DNA from: a virus
Length of the DNA: 64,000 nt
Virus record (IMG/VR): IMGVR_UViG_3300018055_000001
Coordinates: 122,880-186,879 of that record
Direction: 5' to 3' (one strand)
In this document: in pieces, positions 1-7,450 of the stretch
How positions within the stretch are numbered: the first letter of the stretch is position 1
Layout: each line of letters opens with the position of its first letter
The notes under the pieces: model-generated
The model's input: only the letters and a program-made list of their open reading frames with translations
Told to the model about the DNA's origin: nothing
Databases searched by the model: none
Position numbers and translations under genes: made by a program

Positions 1-1
1 G

Positions 2-349
2 GGTGGCATGCCGGAAGGTCCCCGCGGACTGGTTAGCTCGAACGAGTCGGCCATCAACTACCAGAAGCGTGAGGCGAAAGCGCCGATGAAGGCGCAGCTG
101 GCACGTGTGCTCACTGAGCCTGCGTTGTCGGCCGCACACGATCACATTCTGGAGCAAGCATTCGACAACACCGGCAAAGCTGGTGTCAAAATCGCCTCCT
201 CAGTTCGCGCCATGGCCGCGCGAGCTGTCCTCGAGAAGCTGGCCGAAGAAGCCTGCGGCACCGATGGCAAACCTAAAAAGAAGGTAAGTGCTGGCATGGG
301 CACCTTCCAAGCTCCCCAAGTTGGCGGCGTGGCCAGCTCGGCAATGTAA
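2..349 (+). CDS. Hypothetical protein, possibly truncated by the window edge
   Basis: The frame is open to the left edge, so this may be the C-terminal part of a longer gene. The first ATG is at 8, and too little upstream sequence is visible to judge a ribosome site. The visible part is mostly helical and Ala/Lys/Glu-rich, with VLEKLAEEA near residue 75, and ends in a Gly/Ser-rich tail. It lies three genes upstream of the capsid gene, where head-assembly proteins usually sit, but no family was recognised. Confidence 0.55.
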   Translation, partial: GGMPEGPRGLVSSNESAINYQKREAKAPMKAQLARVLTEPALSAAHDHILEQAFDNTGKAGVKIASSVRAMAARAVLEKLAEEACGTDGKPKKKVSAGMGTFQAPQVGGVASSAM

Positions 350-365
350 TTGGAGAACAACGAAG

Positions 366-719
366 ATGAACAAGCTAAGTGCAGCAGACCAGCAGGCAGT
401 GCTAGCGGAAGTTCCCGGTACATTGCGCAAGCTCGCCGCTGAACGCGATTTCTACCGAGACGCGTACCTGGCGGGTCAATCCCGACAACGAATTGAGAAG
501 ATTGCCTCCACGATGATCGACAAAGGGATTCGTGACGGCAATGTTCAAACCGTGGCTGATGAGTTGGAGAAGTCGGCTTCGGCCGGTTCCGTCAACATTG
601 ACGCCATAGAACAGGCTGTGGAGCTCGTAGGGACGGACATGGGAAAGCATGCCGCCGTGTCTGATGAGCTCTTGAGTTCCGCAGGGTCCAGCGACCTCGA
701 GCGGTTTTTGCTTGGCTGA
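366..719 (+). CDS. Small helical protein upstream of the capsid gene, unknown function
   Basis: 117 residues. ATG 366 is chosen because GGAG lies 10 bases upstream; a longer in-frame version from 288 would overlap the preceding gene. The protein is helical, with LRKLAAERDFYRDAYLAG in the N-terminal third and RIEKIAST just after. These match the short helix motif shared by many proteins in this window. The C-terminus is acidic and Ser-rich. A head-associated role is inferred from position only. Confidence 0.65.
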   Translation: MNKLSAADQQAVLAEVPGTLRKLAAERDFYRDAYLAGQSRQRIEKIASTMIDKGIRDGNVQTVADELEKSASAGSVNIDAIEQAVELVGTDMGKHAAVSDELLSSAGSSDLERFLLG

Positions 720-747
720 CAGAAGCTGACAGGAGGAAAGTAGTAAA

Positions 748-1272
748 ATGTCGACGATTCAGAAGGTCAATTTTGAACCCGTCAGCGACATTCTGCCCAT
801 CTGGAGGAAAGACCTCCCGCTAGCAGACCCGTCGCTGGCTGATCCCACCAACGCTGTTGCCCTAGTGGACGGCGAATGGCTGACGATTGATACGAACTAC
901 AAGTGGGTTCGTGCGTCCGCCGTCGCTACGCCCGGTAACGCTGCCACCATTCGAAGCTTCATCTGCTTCAGTGAACGTGGCCGCTCGGACCGGATGGGCA
1001 TGGCCGAAAAGAAGACCACGGCCCTATTCCGTGGTGAGTACGAAGGCGACACCCGCGTGTTCGACGCGTCCGTCACCATCGGAGCTGGCGCCCCCATCAC
1101 TGTCCCCTTGCAGCCCCTCAAGGTTGCGACCATCACCGCTGGTGGACGCAACTACACTGGCCTCGTTGGCCACGGTGGTTCAGCAGATCCCTCCCCAGTA
1201 GTGGGGTACGTCACTCGGCTTCCCTCCAGCAATGGTGGTAAGCTCAGATACATCTCGGGATACCGCAGCTAA
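748..1272 (+). CDS. Probable small capsid-associated (decoration-like) protein
   Basis: 174 residues, preceded by a strong AGGAGG site. The protein is beta-rich, with Val/Thr/Gly-rich stretches and a middle segment (VFDASVTIGAGAPITVPLQ) typical of small beta-barrel virion proteins. It lies directly upstream of the major capsid gene, with 50 bases between them that carry only the capsid ribosome site. Position and composition fit a decoration or head-stabilising protein, but no family signature was recognised. Confidence 0.6.
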   Translation: MSTIQKVNFEPVSDILPIWRKDLPLADPSLADPTNAVALVDGEWLTIDTNYKWVRASAVATPGNAATIRSFICFSERGRSDRMGMAEKKTTALFRGEYEGDTRVFDASVTIGAGAPITVPLQPLKVATITAGGRNYTGLVGHGGSADPSPVVGYVTRLPSSNGGKLRYISGYRS

Positions 1273-1322
1273 CCGCTGGAACCCCGTAGGCAACAACAAG
1301 GGAAATACAAAGGAGATACCCA

Positions 1323-2441
1323 ATGTCAGTTCCGGCGAGCGTTATGAACGAGCTCTTTGCTTCCAAGCTCAGTACGAGCGAAGGCAAGGAAAAGATCGCC
1401 GAGTATGGTGGTTCCTACATTCGTGACCGCCTCCGTGAGGTGAGCTTTGCCCGCAAAGTCATTCCGCCGGAGCAGGTTACGCGTGCCGACTGCCAGCGCT
1501 CGGTAAACCACGACACCCTGGTCAAGATTGTGGACATCGAGCCGCAGTCTCGCGCCATGTCGATCACGTTCCGAGGGCAACCCCAAGCCCGCTTCATCCG
1601 AGGCGACAAGGCCGAAGTTGCTTTCTACACCATCAGCTCTGAGATGTTCCAGAAGACGGAGCAAGAGCTCTTGGCGTATGAGATGCCCATCACCAAGGTC
1701 ATCGAAGAGAACAGCGTCAAGGACATCCAGGAGATTGAGGACCGTGAGTTCACGATCCACATCGAAGCTGCGGTGCAGGCACTGCAAACCGAAGCCAACG
1801 GCGGAACGCCCGCGGCTTTGCACGTTGGAACCATCGGCGCGACCGTCGAGTTCTCCGTCCGCAAGGGCGAGCTCGCACGCAACGCCTTGGCCAACAGTGC
1901 TGAGGTGCTTCCAATCCAACGCCCCGACCTCGTCAACCTCTTCAAGATGTTGGACGGGAACCGACTGCGGTCCGAGCGCATGCTCATGACCGAGGTCGAT
2001 TGGGACGACGTCCTCCAATGGACGGTGGAAGACGTTGGTGACCGCGTTCAGTCTGAGACTACGGTCGACGGGTACAAGTACAACACTCTGCTGGGTCGTT
2101 CGTACATTCGTACCATCAAGACCGACATTCTCCGGCCGGGCAACGTCTACATCTTCACCAAGCCTGAGTTCTTCGGGAAGTTCTACGTTCTGAACAACAC
2201 GAAGTTCTATATCGACAAGATCGCGAATACGATCACGTTCCAGGCCTGGGAAGACATTGGCATGTCGGTGGTCAACATTGCTGCAGTCCGAAAGCTCGAG
2301 CTGTACGCTGGCGATGCGAACCCCACCACGGACGCCGATGGGCTGCTTACCAACTTCATCCCGAAGTCGGAAGACGCACTGGGTGCGGTAAACAACCGCG
2401 TGGCCGAGGGATTGAAGTTCCCGCAAGTCTCCCAGTTCTAG
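1323..2441 (+). CDS. Major capsid protein
   Basis: 372 residues, with GGAG 8-11 bases upstream of ATG. The protein starts with a helical arm, has an E-loop-like beta segment (residues 60-90) and a long central helical section. The C-terminal half carries DILRPGNVYIFTKPEFFGKF and ITFQAWEDIGMSVVNIAAV, a pattern I associate with HK97-type capsid proteins of large myoviruses. No long N-terminal scaffold-like region is present. A strong terminator follows directly, consistent with high expression. Identity rests on pattern recognition and context. Confidence 0.75.
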   Translation: MSVPASVMNELFASKLSTSEGKEKIAEYGGSYIRDRLREVSFARKVIPPEQVTRADCQRSVNHDTLVKIVDIEPQSRAMSITFRGQPQARFIRGDKAEVAFYTISSEMFQKTEQELLAYEMPITKVIEENSVKDIQEIEDREFTIHIEAAVQALQTEANGGTPAALHVGTIGATVEFSVRKGELARNALANSAEVLPIQRPDLVNLFKMLDGNRLRSERMLMTEVDWDDVLQWTVEDVGDRVQSETTVDGYKYNTLLGRSYIRTIKTDILRPGNVYIFTKPEFFGKFYVLNNTKFYIDKIANTITFQAWEDIGMSVVNIAAVRKLELYAGDANPTTDADGLLTNFIPKSEDALGAVNNRVAEGLKFPQVSQF

Positions 2442-2467
2442 TCTGCAATAGCTGCGCAGACACGCGG

Positions 2468-2499
2468 AAGGGCGTCGGTGCCGTGGGCCCGGCGCCCTT
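2468..2499 (+). terminator. Rho-independent terminator after the capsid gene
   Basis: An 11-bp stem (2468-2478 with 2489-2499, one G-T pair) with a 10-base loop, followed by the T-rich TTTCTTAGTTCT. It lies 27 bases after the capsid stop codon and would separate capsid expression from the following genes. Confidence 0.8.
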
Positions 2500-2541
2500 T
2501 CTTAGTTCTGGGAAAGTTGTATGCTCAGCGTGGAGGTACAG

Positions 2542-3459
2542 ATGGAAGATCGAAGAGAGCCGCCTCGAGAAGCCAACGGCTTGTTGAAGCGTCCGTGCAT
2601 CGAGGAGTTCGTGGCTGCCGGCTACAAGGCGGAGAACTACGACGCTTACTTCGATGCTGAGGAATGGGGCCCTGGTTGGAGTAATCCCAGGTGGACGAAG
2701 GAGGGCACCAAGTACGACGAAGAGATCGACGACGTGGCGCGGAAACTAGAGCTGCCCGACATTTTCATGGTGCACAGTCAGGTACGCAAAGTCTCCACGC
2801 GCACCGTGCGTACGCGGCAACCTACCCGGCATAAGTTCAAGCAATACCTCTTGGGTGACCCACACAAGCGTCTGACACGTCGCCGTCCGGTGGCTATTAC
2901 TGCACGCGACCTCCTGCGTAACCTCGACACGTTCATTCAGGATGAGTCGATAGGGAAGCTCTCTGTGCATACCCGCGATGGACGTCGCTTGGATTTGAAC
3001 CAGTTGAAGGTCGGCATGCCCCTTCTTTCCAATGCGCCCCCAGTCCCTGCTCTTTACAACCGTCGGTTGGACTCGCTCCAACACGACAAGCCTGCAGGCA
3101 TTCCATTGCCTGTTTACGTCGATGGAACTTTCCCCGGCGATCCGGCGGCGCAGCGCGCTCTCGACCGAATGACGACAGAGAAGCAGGCTGAAGCGATACG
3201 GCAGGGCGCTACTGAAGAGCCCGTGATCACTGAGGAAACAACTGAGAATGCCCCTGAAATCGAGGCCTCGATTTCGGAGGTGGAATCCGTTGAGACTTCA
3301 CCGGAGACCACTGAGGTTTCGGGAAATGAGGAAGGTCAAGACGATCCAGTCGACGTTCTGCCACCTCCATCAGATCCGGAGCCTATCCCTCCCTCAATCG
3401 CGGTCGATCCTGCTGCAGGAAGAGTCGCACCACAGCAGGGTAAGAGACGGAGGCGTTGA
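2542..3459 (+). CDS. Hypothetical protein with acidic tail, next to the capsid gene
   Basis: 305 residues from ATG 2542, chosen because GGAGG lies just upstream; ATG 2521 is an in-frame alternative with a weaker site. Residues 1-200 look folded, with a basic patch (HKRLTRRRPVAITARD). Residues 205-300 are low-complexity, Glu/Thr/Pro-rich and acidic, and the chain ends in KRRRR. The stop overlaps the next start (TGATG). An acidic disordered tail near the capsid gene would suit a scaffold-interacting or neck protein, but the function is unknown. Confidence 0.65.
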   Translation: MEDRREPPREANGLLKRPCIEEFVAAGYKAENYDAYFDAEEWGPGWSNPRWTKEGTKYDEEIDDVARKLELPDIFMVHSQVRKVSTRTVRTRQPTRHKFKQYLLGDPHKRLTRRRPVAITARDLLRNLDTFIQDESIGKLSVHTRDGRRLDLNQLKVGMPLLSNAPPVPALYNRRLDSLQHDKPAGIPLPVYVDGTFPGDPAAQRALDRMTTEKQAEAIRQGATEEPVITEETTENAPEIEASISEVESVETSPETTEVSGNEEGQDDPVDVLPPPSDPEPIPPSIAVDPAAGRVAPQQGKRRRR

Positions 3460-3836
3460 TGCGCGTCTACAACCTCACTGATGTACCTACACCCACGCTG
3501 GAGCGACACGGTCTGGTCAATCAGAGCATCGTGGCGCATCGGCGTGTAGTGGCTCCTGGCGAGTACGTTGAAGTTGAGACCAGCGAATCCATGAAAGTTC
3601 GCTTGTCCCATCTGCTTACGGTGGGGGCAGTCTCGATAGACCAGCTCCCTCCCGCCTATTTGAGAGCCAGGCAGTTGGCAGTTCCCTCGACTGGCCATCT
3701 CGGCGTTATCCCTGTTCGACACTTGGACATGCAGGAAACACCAGTGCTCGGTGTGTCCAAGGTTCCTCCCCCGCCCCCGGTTACTACCACCGCACCGACT
3801 GTGGTTTTGAGGAGTAAGAAAAAAGGCCGGTCATGA
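3459..3836 (+). CDS. Small virion-region protein, unknown function
   Basis: 125 residues, starting at ATG 3459 inside TGATG. The N-terminal half is beta-rich (SIVAHRRVVAPGEYVEVE). Residues 90-115 are Pro/Thr-rich and the chain ends in basic SKKKGRS. It is translationally coupled on both sides, so it is probably part of the head-completion operon. Confidence 0.6.
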   Translation: MRVYNLTDVPTPTLERHGLVNQSIVAHRRVVAPGEYVEVETSESMKVRLSHLLTVGAVSIDQLPPAYLRARQLAVPSTGHLGVIPVRHLDMQETPVLGVSKVPPPPPVTTTAPTVVLRSKKKGRS

Positions 3837-4351
3837 CCGATGTAAACCGCGACACATTGCAGGGCTTGCCCGGAGTCACTCCGATGTTCCGGGCATTCGT
3901 GCAGGCTGTGCGGTTGTACACGCGGGATTTTCCTGAGTTGAACAGGTTGCTCTCTGGTGAAGAGTCCACGGATAGGCAAATCGCTTGGTCGGTGTTGGAC
4001 GCGATGTCGGACTTCAACGGAACTCCGCACTTCACCACGTTGTCCTTAGAAGACTTGCTTGGGCGCAACCAGCAGTTTTTGATTCTTCGGATGACGGTTA
4101 TCTCGCTCATTGAGCAGGTAGGCCTGCTTCAGACCAGGAACCACATCAACTACTCAACCGGTGGCATCAACGTTGGCATCAACGATAAGACTCCGCTCTT
4201 GATGAACTGGCTTCAGTACTTCAGGGCGTTCACAGACCAGCGCAAGCAGCAAGTGAAGGTTGCGCTCAACATCGAAGGCATTTTAGGTCCCACGAACTCC
4301 GGGGTTTTCAGTGAATATTGGGCAATAAATAGTACTTACGCCGCCTTCTAA
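3833..4351 (+). CDS. Probable neck or head-completion protein
   Basis: 172 residues, overlapping the previous stop as ATGA. The N-terminal two-thirds is helical, with MFRAFVQAVRLYTRDFPELN and a second helix pair at 85-105. A beta hairpin (GGINVGINDKTPLLMNWL) and an aromatic C-terminus follow. This architecture and its place before the sheath gene fit a head-to-tail connector protein. That is inference; no family was identified. Confidence 0.55.
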   Translation: MTDVNRDTLQGLPGVTPMFRAFVQAVRLYTRDFPELNRLLSGEESTDRQIAWSVLDAMSDFNGTPHFTTLSLEDLLGRNQQFLILRMTVISLIEQVGLLQTRNHINYSTGGINVGINDKTPLLMNWLQYFRAFTDQRKQQVKVALNIEGILGPTNSGVFSEYWAINSTYAAF

Positions 4352-4358
4352 TAAGCAT

Positions 4359-4383
4359 ATTGGGCATGCTACATATGCCCAAT
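4359..4383 (+). promoter_or_regulatory. Hairpin covering the HNH gene start codon
   Basis: A perfect 9-bp inverted repeat (ATTGGGCAT at 4359-4367, ATGCCCAAT at 4375-4383) with a 7-base loop. Its 3' arm includes the first two bases of the ATG at 4382, and no Shine-Dalgarno sequence is visible. It could hide the start and limit endonuclease translation, as known for some T4 homing endonuclease mRNAs. It may also act as a weak terminator for the upstream gene. Confidence 0.55.
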
Positions 4384-4915
4384 GTCAGGGCGTAAACCAG
4401 GCAGTAAGAACAAGCACAAAAAGATTTCAATCACAATGATGCCAGAACTCATAGATAGATACGGAAAAGGAGCTAGCACCGAGGAGTTGGGCGTCTGTGT
4501 CGGTGCGAGCGCTGGTACTGTGGCGACTTATTTGAAGCGAGCAGGAGTTGAGCTGCGCACCCCTGGCTTTCGTAAAGGCACAGACCATCATGCCTGGGCA
4601 GGTGGTCGTCATCAGGGGGATGACGGATACGTCCGTGTTTGGTTATCCGCGGGTGACCCATTTGTGGCCATGGCGCAACGGCATGGAGAGTGCGCTGGTG
4701 GTTATGTGCTTGAGCAACGTCTCGTGATGGCTCGCAAGCTTGGGCGTTTACTGCTTGATAGTGAGACGGTGCATCATAAGGATCTGGACCACGGCAACAA
4801 TGACCCTAGCAATCTTCAACTGAGACAGGGCAAGCACGGAAATGGGGGAGCTTTTCGTTGTTGCGACTGCGGTTCCCACAACGTAATTGCTGAAGAACTG
4901 GAAGAACCATCATGA
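4382..4915 (+). CDS. HNH homing endonuclease with N-terminal helix-turn-helix
   Basis: 177 residues. Residues 15-60 form a basic helix-turn-helix-like region (GASTEELGVCVGASAGTVAT). Residues 105-150 carry the HNH core: LEQRLVMARKLGRLL, then ETVHHKDLDHGNNDPSNLQL, where the HH...N pattern coordinates metal. A final CCDC segment could bind zinc. Such genes are mobile and cut intron-less or intron-bearing alleles. It sits between two genes of a coupled operon and ends in ATGA with the next gene. Confidence 0.85.
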   Translation: MSGRKPGSKNKHKKISITMMPELIDRYGKGASTEELGVCVGASAGTVATYLKRAGVELRTPGFRKGTDHHAWAGGRHQGDDGYVRVWLSAGDPFVAMAQRHGECAGGYVLEQRLVMARKLGRLLLDSETVHHKDLDHGNNDPSNLQLRQGKHGNGGAFRCCDCGSHNVIAEELEEPS

Positions 4916-5364
4916 TTCAAATCAACAAGTACGCCACGGTCACCGAAGCCAACTTCAAGATCCGTGGTGGCATCATTGGAGGGGTTCCGACGAATCAACC
5001 ATTTGAGAACTTGGTTGGCCTCGTTCTTACGCTCTCTTCCCCATCAGGGAGTTGTACTTTCACGCAGCCTTCTGGCACTGGCTACTTACAGCTGCGCTTT
5101 GCAGATGTGAAGTCCCAGATTGAGGCAGCGATTGCTGATGTCGAGGTCTGTACCATTGATAACAAACTCGGATTGGTGCGGAAGACTCATGGGGATAACA
5201 TTGCTATGGCAGCTCTTGATGAGCCTGCCCGAAGGATTCTCGGCTTTGCCAACAATGAAATTATTGTTGGACAATTCTTGAGTGGGCCCAGCGGATCAAA
5301 TCCAAAGTATCTGGAGTTTGTATCCGAGTTCGGCGCTATTTACATTTCCATCGAGGTGGACTAA
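4912..5364 (+). CDS. Beta-rich virion-region protein, unknown function
   Basis: 150 residues, coupled to the upstream HNH gene by ATGA and to the next gene by TAATG. It is mixed alpha/beta, with a Gly-rich start (RGGIIGGVP) and a repeated short-strand pattern resembling phage neck or tail-terminator proteins. The motif FADVKSQIEAAIADVEV may be a helix packing on a sheet. No confident family. Confidence 0.55.
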   Translation: MIQINKYATVTEANFKIRGGIIGGVPTNQPFENLVGLVLTLSSPSGSCTFTQPSGTGYLQLRFADVKSQIEAAIADVEVCTIDNKLGLVRKTHGDNIAMAALDEPARRILGFANNEIIVGQFLSGPSGSNPKYLEFVSEFGAIYISIEVD

Positions 5365-6467
5365 TGGACGCATTTCAAAGAGGTTTGAGTCGACCGATCC
5401 CCCTGGAGAAGGCAGCTTCGTTCTTTGTGGGGATGAAGACGTGGCAGCAGCCTGCTCCAGTGCATGCGCGCGGCATGAAGAAGGCAGCGGCTCAATCGAT
5501 GGAGTTGCCGCTTGATCGTTTTCGGAAGGTTGCCGCTGAGAACGAAGAGCCTATTCAGCCTGGTGCGGCGATGTCATCACCCACCCCTAATCGTGCCCCG
5601 GCGCAAGAGGAGTACTTGGCCAATGAGGCACAAGGCTTGGAAGCCGAGAACAACTCCGCAGTTGAGTACTACCAGAGTTTGCTCGAGCAACTGCGTGGTG
5701 AGGCAGCGACGGCGCAGCAGACTGCGCAGGAGGCAGAGGAGCGTGCTCAACAGCTGGAGGAAGCACAGGCCGAGCATGACAGTCAGGTGGCTGCTGCCCA
5801 GCAAGAGGGGCAGATCGCCCAGCAGGCTGCGATGCAGCAGGTTCAATCGGCGAATGCGGCTGCATCCACAGCTATGCAACAGGCTGTGGACGCAGAGAAT
5901 CGTGCGCTGCAGGCTAAGACGACTGAAACTACGGCCAAGATTCAGCAGCAACAGCTTCGAAGCCAGCTCCTCGATCTGGCCGCGCAAGGTTTGCCGGGAA
6001 CAGAGCCCGAGCTCGGTGATGAAGGAAATGCCGCCGAGGGTTTGGCTCCTGAGCAACCCCCGGCTACTGGCGCAGAGGCAGGTGCCGCGACGGGGGCAGA
6101 AGGTGCTGAAGGACAGGAGGCGACTGCCGCCGCTGGACCAGGTGCTGGAGGCTTGAATCAACAAGCTCAGGCGGCGAATGCCGAGGGCATGCCTGGCCAA
6201 GAAGCGTCTCCGGAAGCAGCCGGTGCCGCCGCTCCCGGCACGCAAGCTCAACCCCCGGGCGACACCTCTGGTGGAGTTGGTGCAGGATCAGGGGCTGGTC
6301 CCCAGACCAATACCGATGGGCAGCCGGCGCAGCCCGAGCAGGACCCCACGGCGAAGCGGCAAGGGCAGGTTTCCATCAAGGTGGGTCACTTCGGGAATCC
6401 CAACCTCATCTCCTTGCTTGACCGCTTGGAGGGTGAGCAGCGTCTCCCTTTAGCCGCGGGCAGGTAA
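5364..6467 (+). CDS. Coiled-coil virion-type protein (0-frame product of a frameshift gene)
   Basis: 367 residues. Residues 49-60 (LPLDRFRKVAAE) match the helix motif shared by many proteins here. Residues 85-210 form a long Gln/Ala/Glu-rich coiled coil, and residues 215-335 are disordered and Gly/Ala/Pro-rich. The zero-frame stop at 6465 lies 12 bases after a C CCT TTA slippery heptamer, so this is the shorter of two predicted products. The longer one runs to 6826. A scaffold-like or internal head role is possible. Confidence 0.8.
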   Translation: MDAFQRGLSRPIPLEKAASFFVGMKTWQQPAPVHARGMKKAAAQSMELPLDRFRKVAAENEEPIQPGAAMSSPTPNRAPAQEEYLANEAQGLEAENNSAVEYYQSLLEQLRGEAATAQQTAQEAEERAQQLEEAQAEHDSQVAAAQQEGQIAQQAAMQQVQSANAAASTAMQQAVDAENRALQAKTTETTAKIQQQQLRSQLLDLAAQGLPGTEPELGDEGNAAEGLAPEQPPATGAEAGAATGAEGAEGQEATAAAGPGAGGLNQQAQAANAEGMPGQEASPEAAGAAAPGTQAQPPGDTSGGVGAGSGAGPQTNTDGQPAQPEQDPTAKRQGQVSIKVGHFGNPNLISLLDRLEGEQRLPLAAGR

Positions 6468-6475
6468 AGTCTGCC
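6446..6475 (+). promoter_or_regulatory. Programmed -1 frameshift site C CCT TTA
   Basis: The heptamer at 6446-6452 is in the correct phase (X XXY YYZ) relative to the frame starting at 5364. A 6-base spacer follows, then a stem GGCAG/CTGCC (6459-6463 with 6471-6475) with a 7-base loop holding the zero-frame stop. Slipping back one base enters the frame of the next reading frame, which is open to 6826. The same heptamer, spacer length and context recur at 9447. Confidence 0.75.
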
Positions 6476-6826
6476 GGCCTCGGTCAGTACATGCGCAATC
6501 CTCGCGTCATCGGCGCGCTAGCCGGTGGCGCCCTTGCCGGTGGTGCGACGGCGCTCGAGGTATCTGGTCACGGTCCTTCATTGGATAAGCTGCGTGACCG
6601 CATCGCCGAGAAGGACACCAGGATGAAGCAGCCTGGCTTTCGAAACTTCGCACGCGTCATGGATCTGACACAGGATAAGGCGATGCTGACGCTGGGTGAG
6701 GCAGTTCAAGCGCACCCGTTTGCTTCAACGGCAGCCATGGGGGCCCTTGGTGCGGTTACCGGGGCTACATTGCCAGGGGAATTATCTGGGCTTTGGCGAG
6801 AGGCCAAGTCGTACCATAGAGGCTAA
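6452..6826 (+). CDS. -1 frame extension giving a Gly-zipper C-terminal domain
   Basis: Codons read after slippage at 6452; the fused product would be about 487 residues. The extension begins SRGQVKSAGLGQY, then has two glycine/alanine-rich hydrophobic segments (VIGALAGGALAGGATALE and AAMGALGAVTGATL) flanking a charged helix. These could be membrane-associating. The ATG at 6491 has no ribosome site, which argues against independent translation. Frameshifting would append a membrane-active domain to a fraction of the coiled-coil protein. Confidence 0.7.
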   Translation, partial: SRGQVKSAGLGQYMRNPRVIGALAGGALAGGATALEVSGHGPSLDKLRDRIAEKDTRMKQPGFRNFARVMDLTQDKAMLTLGEAVQAHPFASTAAMGALGAVTGATLPGELSGLWREAKSYHRG

Positions 6827-6832
6827 TTGGCC

Positions 6833-7450
6833 ATGTCTGTAGCTACTAAGAAATGTCCTAAATGTGGCGACGATAAACCAGCCACTGTTGACTTCTTTTA
6901 CAAGTTGAAGTCAAAGAGTCAAGGGTTGCGAAACCGAGATGGGTTACTTCTATCAAGCTATTGTCGTGAATGTACCAGGAGGTACAAGGCTGACTATTAT
7001 CGTAAGAATAGAGGTGATTGGGAGGTTGTTTATTCAGCTAGGAGGCTTGCTGTTAGAGGACAAACTAATGAGCAGGCGGCAGAGTATCGTAGGTTGAATG
7101 CTGACAAAGTTGCAGAGGCTCAGAGGCAAAGTGCTAGGAAGCACCCTAACACACGCAAAAATGGGCATCTGCGTAGAACTTATGGAATTTCAATTGATCA
7201 ATATCTGCAATTAGTCGAAGAGCAGCAAGGGACTTGCGCCATTTGTCTAGTAGTCCCTAATGGAAAACTTCAAGTTGATCACGATCACAACACTGGGAAA
7301 GTACGAAGACTTTTGTGTAGAGAGTGCAATTTGGGCTTGGGTAAATTCAGGGAAGATCCAAATTTGTTGATCAAAGCCGCAAGGTATTTACGTGAACACG
7401 TAGAAATGAGCACGTCTTCTGTGCTCCATATTGTAGGAGGTAAGGCGTGA
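6833..7450 (+). CDS. Endonuclease VII-like (HNH/ββα-metal) nuclease, probably mobile
   Basis: 205 residues from ATG 6833; a TTG at 6827 would add two residues. The C-terminal part matches the endonuclease VII fold: CAICLVV, then LQVDHDHNTGKVRRLLCREC and NLGLGKFREDPNLL. The four cysteines bind structural zinc and DHDH is catalytic. An N-terminal CPKCGD...YCREC zinc ribbon precedes it. Base composition is visibly more AT-rich than its neighbours, suggesting recent transfer as a homing-type gene. It interrupts two frameshift-bearing genes. Confidence 0.85.
   Translation: MSVATKKCPKCGDDKPATVDFFYKLKSKSQGLRNRDGLLLSSYCRECTRRYKADYYRKNRGDWEVVYSARRLAVRGQTNEQAAEYRRLNADKVAEAQRQSARKHPNTRKNGHLRRTYGISIDQYLQLVEEQQGTCAICLVVPNGKLQVDHDHNTGKVRRLLCRECNLGLGKFREDPNLLIKAARYLREHVEMSTSSVLHIVGGKA

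Noticed and set aside
1326-2426. 366-residue open frame antisense to the capsid gene
   Set aside because: Mirror of the capsid codon bias, His/Arg/Val-rich, no ribosome site.
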